A DNA stretch of 64,000 bases from Mesobacillus sp. S13 (lineage in GTDB: Bacteria; Bacillota; Bacilli; Bacillales; Cytobacillaceae), in contig NZ_CP084622.1 of the NCBI RefSeq assembly GCF_020422885.1, positions 916,001 through 980,000 on the forward strand, given 5' to 3'. A model generated the notes under the pieces. The model was given only the letters and a program-made list of their open reading frames with translations. It had not been told where the DNA came from and searched no databases. Below, piece after piece: positions 1-8,473 of this stretch. Within the stretch, counting starts at the first letter, position 1; every line of letters starts with the position of its first letter. Both the position numbers and the translations under genes were made by a program.

Positions 1-1313
1 ATGAACAGGATTTGCTTGAGCTTTTGGTGAGGAGGCTGAAGCGGAAGGGTTTTGACGTGGACAGCGCAGGTACGGCAGAGGACGCCCTCGAACTTGTGAA
101 AAAGAATGAATATGACATCGGCGTCTATGACATTCGCCTTCCCGGTATGGATGGCATCGAGCTGTTAAAAGAAACCAAGAAGATCCAGCCTGATATCGAA
201 GTGCTCATCCTGACAGGGCATGGGACGATTGATACCGCGATTGAAGCGATGAAGGTGGGTGCCTTCGATTACATCACCAAGCCTTATAATCTATCAGAAC
301 TGGAACTGACGATAGGAAAGGCTGTTGAAAATAAAGCGCTCAAAGAGAAAAATGATTCGATGAAAAAAATCATCGCCCAGCATAATGAATTCAACATCAT
401 CGGCGACAGCGCCAATTTTAAAGAAGTGCTCGAGATGACGAGGCGGATTGCTGACAGCGATGTGCCTGTCCTTATTGAGGGAGAAAGCGGCACCGGGAAG
501 GAGCTGTTCGCGAAGGCACTCCATTATTGGAGCTGCCGTGCGGATGAACCATTCGTGCCTGTGAACTCCGGTGCACTCCCTGAACATCTGTTGGAAAGCG
601 AATTGTTCGGCCATGCCCGCGGTGCTTTTACCGGAGCAAGCCAGGAGAAGAAGGGGCTGGTCGAAGCAGCGAAAGACGGGACGCTGTTTTTGGATGAGCT
701 CGGCGAAATGCCGCTTGCTCTTCAGGTAAAATTGCTGCGCTTCCTCGAGACTGGCGAATTCCGTCGGGTCGGTGATGTCCGCGAGCGCCATGTGACTGTC
801 CGCGTCATCGCTGCAACGAATCGCGACATGGAAAAAGAAGTCGCCGAAGGACGTTTTCGCGAAGATCTTTATTACCGGCTGAATGTTGTGAAGCTGACAA
901 TTCCGCCGCTTCGTGAACGGAAGGGTGATTTACCCGCGCTGATTGAACACTTTATCGTGAAGACCAAAGACCCGGCGAAGCAGTTGTCGGCGGAAGCTCA
1001 GGCCGCGTTAGAGCAATACGATTTTCCGGGAAATGTCCGCGAGCTGAGTCACCTGATCGAACGCGGCGTCCTGCTATCAAAGGGAAGCTTGATAGAAGCG
1101 GACGATTTGCTTTTGCCGAAACAGGTTGCCGTTGTTGCTGCTATCGTTGGTGAGGGAACCAGGCTATGCTCACTGGAAGAAGTCGAAAAAGAACACATCG
1201 AAAACGCCTTGAAGCAGATGAACTGGAACAAAACAAAGGCAGCGGACGTGCTGGGCATCAGCGTCCGGAATCTTTATCGGAAAATTGATCAATACGGGTT
1301 GAAAGAGAAGTGA
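1..1313 (+). CDS. NtrC-family sigma-54-dependent response regulator (5' partial)
   Basis: The gene enters from the left edge in frame 3, so its true start and the first acidic-pocket residues lie outside the window. Visible domains, in order: a receiver domain with the phospho-acceptor Asp at 129-131 (context VYDIRLPGMDG), an AAA+ domain with Walker A GESGTGKE, the sigma-54 contact loop GAFTGA and Walker B-like LFLDELGEMP, then a Fis-type helix-turn-helix ending in VLGISVRNLYRKI. Proteins of this family hydrolyse ATP to open sigma-54 holoenzyme promoters after phosphorylation by a partner histidine kinase, presumably encoded just upstream. The only good -24/-12 promoter seen in the window lies 1.5 kb downstream, ahead of the respiratory operon, which is the obvious target (inference). 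Confidence 0.95.
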   Translation, partial: EQDLLELLVRRLKRKGFDVDSAGTAEDALELVKKNEYDIGVYDIRLPGMDGIELLKETKKIQPDIEVLILTGHGTIDTAIEAMKVGAFDYITKPYNLSELELTIGKAVENKALKEKNDSMKKIIAQHNEFNIIGDSANFKEVLEMTRRIADSDVPVLIEGESGTGKELFAKALHYWSCRADEPFVPVNSGALPEHLLESELFGHARGAFTGASQEKKGLVEAAKDGTLFLDELGEMPLALQVKLLRFLETGEFRRVGDVRERHVTVRVIAATNRDMEKEVAEGRFREDLYYRLNVVKLTIPPLRERKGDLPALIEHFIVKTKDPAKQLSAEAQAALEQYDFPGNVRELSHLIERGVLLSKGSLIEADDLLLPKQVAVVAAIVGEGTRLCSLEEVEKEHIENALKQMNWNKTKAADVLGISVRNLYRKIDQYGLKEK

Positions 1314-1323
1314 ATTGGAGTGC

Positions 1324-1470
1324 GCGAACTGGAAAAAAACGAGTGGAATTTCCAGTTCGCCAATAGATTTTAATTTTCGCCAATAAACAGTGAAAAATCG
1401 CCAATAAAATAATTTTTTCGCCAATAAAATGAAATTATCGCCAATAAAGTTGTGAACTTCGCCAATAAAA
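1324..1470. repeat. Hairpin plus 20-nt-period array of CGCCAATA motifs
   Basis: Eleven bases after the regulator stop is a perfect 12-bp hairpin (arms 1324-1335 and 1349-1360, 13-nt loop). CGCCAATA starts at 1358, 1378, 1399, 1419, 1439 and 1460, giving spacings of 20, 21, 20, 20 and 21 nt. The intervening bases are A/T-rich and not conserved. No coding potential is evident. A related array with a sequence-compensated hairpin lies at 30035-30133. The hairpin could also act as a terminator for the regulator gene, although no T-tract follows it. Confidence 0.85.
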
Positions 1471-1549
1471 ATTTTCACAATTAAAACAGAAGGTAATTTA
1501 AGATAAAATATCGAATGATTAGGAGAATTATATAGAAGGAGTGAAACAG

Positions 1550-2521
1550 TTGATAGCGAAAAATCGATCCATACCAAAAGAAATAAAGATTTATGAGGCA
1601 ATCGTAAGACGATTACCGGTAAATCATCCACGAAAAACAGAATTCGAGAACAAATTATCCCGGAAACGCGCAGGCTACAAAGGTGAAAAAGAATTAGATT
1701 ACCATATCTCACAAATCGACCACTCAAAATTCACAGTCCTTCATGATATCAGAATCCCCTACAATGATACTCATTTCCAAATTGACACTCTATTCATCTC
1801 CAATTCCTTCATCATTCCAATTGACTCCAAGTATTACGCCGGGACACTCGAATTTTACCCTGAATTCAACCAAATGATCCAATATTTAAACGGAATTGAA
1901 AAGGTATACCCTGATCCAATCCTCCAGACGAAAATACAAGGACGCCAACTCAAAGCCTTCCTAACTAGTCATCAATTTTCCCCACCTCCGTTTGAACCGC
2001 TCGTTGCCATCACCAATTCACAAGCCCTGATTAAAAATCCAACTCAAAATAAAGAAGTCAGCCAAAGAGTATTCAAGTCCCCTGGCATTTTTTATAAAAT
2101 CAACCCTTTTCATGACAAATATCAAAAGGATGTAATCACAAATCAAGATATAAAGAAAATGGTCAAGCTTCTATTGCGTAAAAATACACCATATCTTCCG
2201 GACATAAAGGAACTTCCTTATAGTGAATTCCAGAAAGGAGTGGAGTGTCCCAAATGCCATACAATCGGCATGGAAAGATTTCATGGTCTATGGGGTTGCA
2301 AGAAATGTGGCCATACATCAAAGGACACACATGTTACAGCATTGAAAGATTTCTTTCTCATCAATGGGCCGTCGATTTCCAACGCGCAATTCAGCGATTT
2401 CCTCAACATTTCATCCATCCACCAGTCAAAAAGGCTGCTATCCGCACTGGACCTTGATAGCACCGGATCCACAAAAGGACGGATCTACACTCCAGGCAAG
2501 AATTTTCAGTTATGGGAATGA
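1550..2521 (+). CDS. NERD-domain protein with C-terminal zinc ribbon
   Basis: A protein of about 323 residues. The start is taken as TTG at 1550, because AAGGAG (1535-1540) sits at normal spacing from it, while the GTG at 1541 directly abuts that ribosome site. The N-terminal half resembles the nuclease-related NERD domain (GYKGEKELDYHI, then FQIDTLFISNSFIIPIDSKYYAGTL, the D...DSK pattern of restriction-like nucleases). The C-terminal part has a zinc ribbon, CPKCH...CKKCG. The function of NERD proteins is not settled; DNA processing is the usual guess. The gene is A/T-richer in style than its neighbours and is bracketed by two intergenic repeat arrays, so it may be an insertion between the regulator and its target operon. 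Confidence 0.85.
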   Translation: MIAKNRSIPKEIKIYEAIVRRLPVNHPRKTEFENKLSRKRAGYKGEKELDYHISQIDHSKFTVLHDIRIPYNDTHFQIDTLFISNSFIIPIDSKYYAGTLEFYPEFNQMIQYLNGIEKVYPDPILQTKIQGRQLKAFLTSHQFSPPPFEPLVAITNSQALIKNPTQNKEVSQRVFKSPGIFYKINPFHDKYQKDVITNQDIKKMVKLLLRKNTPYLPDIKELPYSEFQKGVECPKCHTIGMERFHGLWGCKKCGHTSKDTHVTALKDFFLINGPSISNAQFSDFLNISSIHQSKRLLSALDLDSTGSTKGRIYTPGKNFQLWE

Positions 2522-2573
2522 TCGATTAATCCAAAATTTACTCATCGAAGTGTACGAGAATCCAACATACCCA

Positions 2574-2724
2574 GCTGAAATGTCACAGGCCAAAATTGGA
2601 GCCTCATGCTAAAATGTCTCATGCCATTCCTGCACACCACGCTAAAATGTCTCATGCCATTCCTACCCACCATGCCAAAATGTCACATGCCAAAAATGCA
2701 ACACCATGCCAAAATGTCACATAA
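2574..2724. repeat. Five-copy AAATGTC(A/T)CA array; possible activator sites
   Basis: AAATGTC starts at 2578, 2612, 2645, 2678 and 2712 (spacing 34, 33, 33, 34). The fuller unit is about CATGCCAAAATGTCACATGC, whose core ATGTCACAT is a palindrome around its central base. The array sits between the NtrC-type regulator and the sigma-54 promoter, 150 to 285 bp upstream of the latter, which is the classic position for enhancer sites of this regulator family. It could instead be another member of the intergenic tandem arrays found throughout this window. Confidence 0.75.
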
Positions 2725-2861
2725 CGAGCGGCCGAGATCAATTCGAAAATTCGATTTCAGCCGCTTTTTCGCGTTCACAAAAGTGTCACGATTTCCTCAA
2801 TCCTTACTCCCACAAGCGCTCCACCAGTCCATACACCTAAGAATCCACCATGCCAAAAAAC

Positions 2862-2878
2862 TTGGCACGCAGCTTGCA
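2862..2878 (+). promoter_or_regulatory. Sigma-54 (-24/-12) promoter of the respiratory operon
   Basis: The sequence TTGGCACG, four bases, TTGCA matches the sigma-54 consensus (TGGCAC-N5-TTGCA). The invariant GG is at 2864-2865 and the invariant GC at 2876-2877, with the required 10-base gap. Transcription should begin near 2889, about 30 nt before the tatA start codon. It lies downstream of a GAFTGA-type activator gene and a repeat array that could bind it. Confidence 0.9.
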
Positions 2879-2917
2879 TTATAAATAAGCAAGAAAACTA
2901 AAAAAGGAAGTGGCGAC

Positions 2918-3118
2918 ATGCTATCCAATATTGGCATTCCTGGTTTGATATTAATCCTGACTTTGGCGTTGATCATCTTCGGTCCGAAAAAGCTGCCTGA
3001 AATCGGCAGGGCGTTCGGCCAGACGTTGAAGGAATTCAAGAAATCGACTCGTGAGCTGACAAGTGATATTACCGATGACATTGCGGATGACATCAAGGAA
3101 ATCAAAAAAGAAATCTAA
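2918..3118 (+). CDS. tatA: Twin-arginine translocase subunit TatA
   Basis: A 66-residue protein, a normal length for a small TatA. It has one N-terminal membrane helix (about residues 5-20), the hallmark [14 protein letters not shown] motif at the start of the amphipathic helix, and an acidic/basic tail. It is the first gene behind the sigma-54 promoter and precedes a molybdoenzyme operon whose catalytic subunit carries a twin-arginine signal. This suggests that pore subunits are made together with their cargo. No tatC is present here, so it must work with a TatC encoded elsewhere. Confidence 0.95.
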   Translation: MLSNIGIPGLILILTLALIIFGPKKLPEIGRAFGQTLKEFKKSTRELTSDITDDIADDIKEIKKEI

Positions 3119-3143
3119 ACGCATAAAAAAGAGGTGAGTGAAA

Positions 3144-4031
3144 ATGGGTCTTTTTTCAAATGAGAAAAAGGTGGATTACGATAAAATGGTCGACAAGATG
3201 CTTCCAGATGCCAAGAAGGAAATGGATGAATCCCAGTATGACACAGAGCTTGGCCTGAACATGGCGCGGGATGCAAGGAAGGTCATCAGCGGCAAACTGA
3301 AAATTGAAGACTTCCATAAAGTCTATTCTTCATCACTGACAAAGGAATTTGGCAACTACTATGCTTCTGGCGATGGACCTGACATCAGGAAGGGTGACGG
3401 TCCGAAATGGGCAATGGTCATCGACCTGAAAAAATGCGTCGGCTGTGATACATGTACGGTCAGCTGCAAGGCCGAGAACAGGACGCCGCCGGGAATTTCC
3501 TACAACGTGGTCATGGAATCACTAGAAGGTGAGTTTCCGAACATCAAGGCGGTCAACCTGCCTAGGCCGTGCATGCAGTGTGACAAACCGGCATGTGCCC
3601 AGGTTTGTCCGACAAGAGCGACTTATAAAATGGAAAACGGAATTGTCGCGATTGATAATGACCGTTGCATCGGCTGCCGCTACTGCATCGTTGCCTGCCC
3701 TTATGGCGCGCGCTCCTTCGATTTCGGCGAAAGCTATGAACAGGAAATGCAAGGCGCGAATGATGTAACGAGTCCTGAATACGGCGTCGAACGCGGCAAT
3801 CGTGAAAAAGGCAAGACGCCGATCGGCACAGTCCGAAAATGCAGCTTCTGCTTCCACCGCCTGCAAAGAGGCGAAGAGCCAGCATGTGTGGAAACGTGCA
3901 TTGGCGATGCTCGCTTCTTCGGTGACATCAGCGACCCGAACAGCGTGGTATCGAAGCTTGCTGCAAGTCCAAGAGCATTCCGCCTGAAGGAAGAGCTTGG
4001 AACACATCCGAATGTCATTTATCTAAGATAG
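3144..4031 (+). CDS. Four [4Fe-4S] cluster electron-transfer subunit (SrdB/TtrB/PsrB type)
   Basis: About 295 residues. The start is the ATG at 3144 because GAGGTG (3131-3136) is well spaced from it; a GTG at 3138 is too close. After a ~90-residue N-terminal extension come the cysteine groups of a four-cluster ferredoxin-like subunit: CVGCDTCTVSC (C98-C108), CMQCDKPACAQVC, CIGCRYCIVACPYGA and CSFCFHRL...CVETC. Such subunits carry electrons from the NrfD-type quinol oxidase to the molybdenum subunit. There is no signal peptide of its own, so it probably crosses the membrane bound to the Tat-exported catalytic subunit. The gene order FeS-NrfD-Mo is that of the selenate reductase srdBCA operon as I recall it. 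Confidence 0.92.
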   Translation: MGLFSNEKKVDYDKMVDKMLPDAKKEMDESQYDTELGLNMARDARKVISGKLKIEDFHKVYSSSLTKEFGNYYASGDGPDIRKGDGPKWAMVIDLKKCVGCDTCTVSCKAENRTPPGISYNVVMESLEGEFPNIKAVNLPRPCMQCDKPACAQVCPTRATYKMENGIVAIDNDRCIGCRYCIVACPYGARSFDFGESYEQEMQGANDVTSPEYGVERGNREKGKTPIGTVRKCSFCFHRLQRGEEPACVETCIGDARFFGDISDPNSVVSKLAASPRAFRLKEELGTHPNVIYLR

Positions 4032-4043
4032 GAGGGACTGGCG

Positions 4044-5336
4044 ATGGCCAATCTTGCTGTTGATTTAAAAGAGAAAAGCACATCAAAAGCTAAAATTAAT
4101 GTGACCTTATCGAAAGCTTTTAAAATATGGGTTTCAGCCTTAACTGTTGCCTTTTTGATCGGCGGTTATTTTATCGTAGAGCGCTTCTTCACGGGGCTGG
4201 CGGCTACGAATCTATCAAGCATCACCCCGTGGGGAGCATGGATCGCTTTTTACATCTTCTTCGTTGGTTTGAGTGCGGGATCGTTCCTGCTGTCAACCTT
4301 GATCTATGTTTTCGGAATGGAAGAGTACGAGAGAGTCGGAAAGGCGGCGCTTTTTACCGCGATAGTCTGTATGATCGTAGCACTGACCTTCGTCCTGATG
4401 GACCTTGGCCGTCCGGAGCGCATGCTCAATGCGATCATCTACTGGAATGTCACGTCACCGCTTGCCTGGGAAGTCCACTTTTACCTCGTATACATCGGAC
4501 TACTGGCAGTCGAGTTATACATCGCGATGAGAGAAGACCTTGTCCGCGCGGCAAAAACCAATTCGCTGAAAGGCTTTGTCGCAAAATTGATCACATTTAA
4601 AAACGCAACCATCAATGCAGCTACGAAGAAGCGCGATCATATGTGGATGAAAATCCTCGGCACCATCGGGATTCCGCTCGCGATCCTTGGAGTGCACGGC
4701 GGAACGGGAACCATCTTCGCTGTTGTAAAAGCAAGACCAGCATGGAATACCGCTTTATTCCCAATCATTTTCGTCGTATCTGCGATGGTTTCGGGAACTG
4801 CATTGCTTTTAGCGATGTATGTCATCAAGAAAAAGGTCCAGAAACAGCCTATTGATCAAGGGATGGTCGTATCCCTCGCAAAATTGATGGTCGGGTTCCT
4901 GATCATCGACCTTGGTCTTCAATTCTATGAATATCTGATCGGGTGGTACGGTCTTGAGGCAGAACATTTGGATACCCTGGCAACGATGATGGCCAGTGAA
5001 AAAGCCTGGTCATTCTGGTTCGTGCAAATGTTCCTGGGAGCTGTCATTCCGATCACGATTGTTTTCTGGAAAAAAACAAGCCAGAACATCAATGCACTGC
5101 TTGCGGCTGCTGTCCTGATCGTCATTGGAATCATCGGAGTCCGATTCAATATAGTTGTCCCGCCGCTAGTCACACCTGTTTTTCACGAACTGCCATGGGG
5201 CAATTACGCGCCAACGATCAAGGAATGGATGGTCAGCGTCGGCGTTGTCGCGATGGGGCTATTAATCTACTCATTCGGTGAGCTGCTGCTGCCAATCGAA
5301 GAAACTTCTGACGAGGTGAGCCATAATGGAAAATAA
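4044..5336 (+). CDS. NrfD/PsrC-family membrane subunit (quinol oxidase)
   Basis: A 430-residue polytopic protein with about nine to ten hydrophobic segments beginning near residue 30 (IWVSALTVAFLIGGYFIVERF). It belongs to the NrfD/PsrC/TtrC family, which anchors molybdenum reductases and passes electrons from menaquinol to the iron-sulfur subunit. ITPWGAWIAFYIFFVGLSAGSFLLS and LMDLGRPERMLNAI are characteristic. It begins 12 bases after the iron-sulfur gene behind AGGAGG, and its end overlaps the catalytic gene by 11 bases, which indicates translational coupling. Confidence 0.92.
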   Translation: MANLAVDLKEKSTSKAKINVTLSKAFKIWVSALTVAFLIGGYFIVERFFTGLAATNLSSITPWGAWIAFYIFFVGLSAGSFLLSTLIYVFGMEEYERVGKAALFTAIVCMIVALTFVLMDLGRPERMLNAIIYWNVTSPLAWEVHFYLVYIGLLAVELYIAMREDLVRAAKTNSLKGFVAKLITFKNATINAATKKRDHMWMKILGTIGIPLAILGVHGGTGTIFAVVKARPAWNTALFPIIFVVSAMVSGTALLLAMYVIKKKVQKQPIDQGMVVSLAKLMVGFLIIDLGLQFYEYLIGWYGLEAEHLDTLATMMASEKAWSFWFVQMFLGAVIPITIVFWKKTSQNINALLAAAVLIVIGIIGVRFNIVVPPLVTPVFHELPWGNYAPTIKEWMVSVGVVAMGLLIYSFGELLLPIEETSDEVSHNGK

Positions 5337-8300
5337 ACCAATGAAACGGCGTGGATTTTTAAAAGCGCTCGGAACGCTTGGCGCTGTCGCATTTGTCGGA
5401 CCGGCATTCGTCGGGCCAGTCAAGCAGGTAATGGGCGGTGTCTGGATTGATGAACCTCACGGAACTGGCACCGATTATCAAGATTATACAGCGGAAAATG
5501 TTATCTTCACGTCATGTCAGCAATGTAATGCAACGTGTACAATCAAAACTTATATTACGGCTGGAGCGGCAGGCGGAGCTTATTCTTCCATCGTCCGCAA
5601 GATTGCCGGCAACCAGTACAGCCCGATCAATATGGTGCAAATCGGCCATATCAACTATGATACTCCAGTTTCACAGGCTGTAAAAGGAACCGGAGATGTT
5701 GCCAAAATGGGACGCGGACTTCGCGGCGGACGTACTTGCTTGAAGGGGCAGGCCGGCATCCAGACAAACTATGATGCATTCCGGATCCAAAAGCCATTGA
5801 AGCGCGTGGGCGAGAGAGGAAGCGGCGTCTGGAAAACGGTCAGCTGGGAAGAGGCATACAAGGAAATCCTCGAGGGCAGCAAGGATCTTCGCACACCTGG
5901 TCTGAAAGAAATGTGGAAATACGTACCGGAAGAAGCGGTCATGGCCGATTGGGATCTGCTGAAGGCTGGAGAAATGACAAAGGCTGAATTCGATAAAAAA
6001 TACAAGGATGTCCTAATTGATACAAACCATCCTGACCTTGGGCCTAAGGCGAACCAAATCGCTGTCATGGCTGGGCACAGACGCGAATTCATCGAACGTC
6101 TCGCAGCTAGCAGCCTAGGTACAGCCAACTACTATGATCACGGCGGCTATTGCGGTATCACAAGCGTAATGGGAAATGTCCGATCACATGATGCAGAAAA
6201 GCCGAAGAAACGGATGATTCCCGATTATGACAATGCGGAGATGGTCATCGTCTGGGGAACAAACCCAATGGTCGCAAACCGTGGGCCGACCACTTTCGCA
6301 CCGCAGATCACAAATGCGATCGACCGCGGTATGAAAATGGTGGTGATCGATCCGCGGTTCAGCAAAACAGCCGAAAAAGCGCATGTCTGGGTTCCGGTAA
6401 AACCGGGCGGTGACGGTGCGCTCGCTATGGCAATGTGCCGCTGGATCATCGAGAACAACCGTTATGACGATATTTATCTTCGCAACCCGAACCAGGAAGC
6501 AGCGAATGAGGATGGCGAAACAACCTGGAGCGATGCTTCTTTCCTTGTCAATGTCGGGGAAAAGAAGCGCCCGTTCGTCCGTGCACAGGACCTTGGAATC
6601 GGCGGCGAGGAGTTTGTGGTCATCGAAAATGGCAAGCCGGTCTCACATGCAAAAGCAAGAAACGGAGAGCTTGATGTAGATACAACCATAAATGGTATCA
6701 AAGTGAAATCTGTTTTCCGTATTTTTAAAGACAGAGTCATGGAAAAATCAATCGAAGAATACGCCAAGCAGGCAGATGTGCCAGTTGACCAGATTGTCCA
6801 GATTGCCCGTGAGTTCACTTCGCATGGTAAAAAGGTCGGCATCCATTCTTACCGAGGACCGGCAATGCACACAAATGGCTATTACAGTGTTCGTGCCATC
6901 AATATGCTGAACCACCTTGTCGGCAACCATGACTGGAAGGGTGGCGATACCGTACTTGGCGCTAAGTATAAAGCAACCGAGGGACGATATGATCTCGCGA
7001 CAGTGCCAAATGCCAACAAAGGCTGGGGAATCCCGGTCACAAGGCATAAGGTTCCTTATGAAAAAACATCATTATTTGCTAAAGATGGATATCCAGCGAA
7101 ACGCCCATGGTATCCGTTCGGCAATAAACTGATTCATGATGTCCTGCCTAGCTCGGCTGAAGGCTATCCATACAAAATCAGGGCATTGCTGATCAACAGG
7201 ACTTCACCGGTCATGTCTGCACCAAGATCAGAAATGCAGGCCAAGTTCATCAGGGATTCAAAAGTTGTTGAACTTGTCGTCGCATCTGACGTGATCATCG
7301 GTGAAACTTCCAAGTATGCAGATTTCATTTTACCGGATCTTGCGTACCTGGAAAGCTGGAATGCAGAAGACATCTTCCCAATCCTGAAGCATAAGTTTGC
7401 AGGTGTCATCCAGCCGGTGACGAGAGTCGTTCCTGACGCACGTCCAACTGAACAGGTGTACATCGATTTGCTAAAAGGCTTAGGCCTTCCAGGTGTAGGA
7501 GACAATGCATTGGCTGACGGATCAGCGATACACACACCTGAAGATTATTACGTAAAACGGATTGCGAACATCGCTTTTGACGGCCAGAAGCCGGTAAAAG
7601 ATGCAAACGCTGAAGAGCTGGCGATTTTTGAAAAAGCAAGGCAGAAGGCATTAGGCAAATATTTCGACATCCAGAAGCTGAAAAATGCCGTCAAACCGGA
7701 AGAATGGAAGAAAGTCGTCTATGTATTGAACCGCGGAGGACGCTTTGAGGCAGCTGGCGATGAATATATCGGCAACAAACTTAAGTATCAGTGGGCAAAA
7801 CAGGTTTATTTTTACGATGAAAAAGCAGCAGGCTTCAAGAGTGCCTACACAGGCAAGTTCTTTGAAGGCGTGCCGGTAGCAGAGGAAATCAAGACATACG
7901 ATGGCGAAGTCTACAAGCCAAACAAACCGCTCCAGTTCATCAACTGGAAATCAAGAAATATGGCAACGCACCGTACCGAAGGCAATGCATGGCTGCGTGA
8001 AATCAAACCTGAAAACTATGTGTGGATCAACCCGGTTGATGCGAAGAAAAAAGGAATCAAAACAGATGATGAGATTTATATCTCTTCCAATAATTCTAAA
8101 GTGAAGGGCCGTGCGCTTGTAACACCAGGAATCAAGCCAGGCGTCGTCGGAGCGAACTTCAGCTTTGGGCACGAGGCATACGGTTCAAAAGCAGTTAAAG
8201 TGGATGGCAAAACAATAGAACCAGCAGGGAAATATGGCCATACACCGTACCAGTTCAACAAACCGCTCCATGAAGAATCAGGCTATGCAAAACCGCGCGG

Positions 8301-8424
8301 ACTGGGCTTCTCCGTCAATGCCTTATCTGACCGCGATGGCAGCTACTTCGAAGGCTATCTCGCAGACTTGCTGATTGGCGGTCCGGCACAGCAGGACGTA
8401 TTTGTGGACGTGGAAAAAGCGTAA
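5326..8424 (+). CDS. Tat-exported molybdopterin oxidoreductase, SrdA/TtrA-like catalytic subunit
   Basis: A 1032-residue member of the DMSO-reductase superfamily. Visible features: twin-arginine signal KRRGFLK (R8-R9) followed by a hydrophobic stretch; [4Fe-4S] cysteines C64, C67, C71 and C138 (CQQCNATC...RTCLKGQ); a likely Mo-ligand cysteine C276 in DHGGYCGITS; molybdopterin-dinucleotide stretches such as VIVWGTNPMVANRG and VIDPRFSKTAEKA; and a C-terminal cofactor domain. Length and gene order (B-C-A) fit respiratory selenate reductase SrdA of Bacillus selenatarsenatis; tetrathionate reductase TtrA and polysulfide or arsenate reductases are alternatives that sequence inspection alone cannot exclude. 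It would act on the outer face of the membrane, fed with electrons by the two upstream subunits. Confidence 0.88.
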   Translation: MENKPMKRRGFLKALGTLGAVAFVGPAFVGPVKQVMGGVWIDEPHGTGTDYQDYTAENVIFTSCQQCNATCTIKTYITAGAAGGAYSSIVRKIAGNQYSPINMVQIGHINYDTPVSQAVKGTGDVAKMGRGLRGGRTCLKGQAGIQTNYDAFRIQKPLKRVGERGSGVWKTVSWEEAYKEILEGSKDLRTPGLKEMWKYVPEEAVMADWDLLKAGEMTKAEFDKKYKDVLIDTNHPDLGPKANQIAVMAGHRREFIERLAASSLGTANYYDHGGYCGITSVMGNVRSHDAEKPKKRMIPDYDNAEMVIVWGTNPMVANRGPTTFAPQITNAIDRGMKMVVIDPRFSKTAEKAHVWVPVKPGGDGALAMAMCRWIIENNRYDDIYLRNPNQEAANEDGETTWSDASFLVNVGEKKRPFVRAQDLGIGGEEFVVIENGKPVSHAKARNGELDVDTTINGIKVKSVFRIFKDRVMEKSIEEYAKQADVPVDQIVQIAREFTSHGKKVGIHSYRGPAMHTNGYYSVRAINMLNHLVGNHDWKGGDTVLGAKYKATEGRYDLATVPNANKGWGIPVTRHKVPYEKTSLFAKDGYPAKRPWYPFGNKLIHDVLPSSAEGYPYKIRALLINRTSPVMSAPRSEMQAKFIRDSKVVELVVASDVIIGETSKYADFILPDLAYLESWNAEDIFPILKHKFAGVIQPVTRVVPDARPTEQVYIDLLKGLGLPGVGDNALADGSAIHTPEDYYVKRIANIAFDGQKPVKDANAEELAIFEKARQKALGKYFDIQKLKNAVKPEEWKKVVYVLNRGGRFEAAGDEYIGNKLKYQWAKQVYFYDEKAAGFKSAYTGKFFEGVPVAEEIKTYDGEVYKPNKPLQFINWKSRNMATHRTEGNAWLREIKPENYVWINPVDAKKKGIKTDDEIYISSNNSKVKGRALVTPGIKPGVVGANFSFGHEAYGSKAVKVDGKTIEPAGKYGHTPYQFNKPLHEESGYAKPRGLGFSVNALSDRDGSYFEGYLADLLIGGPAQQDVFVDVEKA

Positions 8425-8473
8425 CAACATCGGAGGAAACTCTGAAATTTCTTGGAAAACGAAGGTGGAGACA

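Noticed and set aside
1..30. ATG at position 1
   Set aside because: It is in a different frame from the regulator and meets a stop at 28-30. The regulator frame is open to the window edge.
294..791. 165-residue antisense frame opposite the response regulator
   Set aside because: It is the complement of well-defined AAA+ motifs. It is a shadow of the real gene.
2606..2884. 92-residue frame beginning MLKCLMPFLHTTLKCLMPF
   Set aside because: It is a translation of the 33-34-nt repeats and runs across the sigma-54 promoter. No ribosome site.
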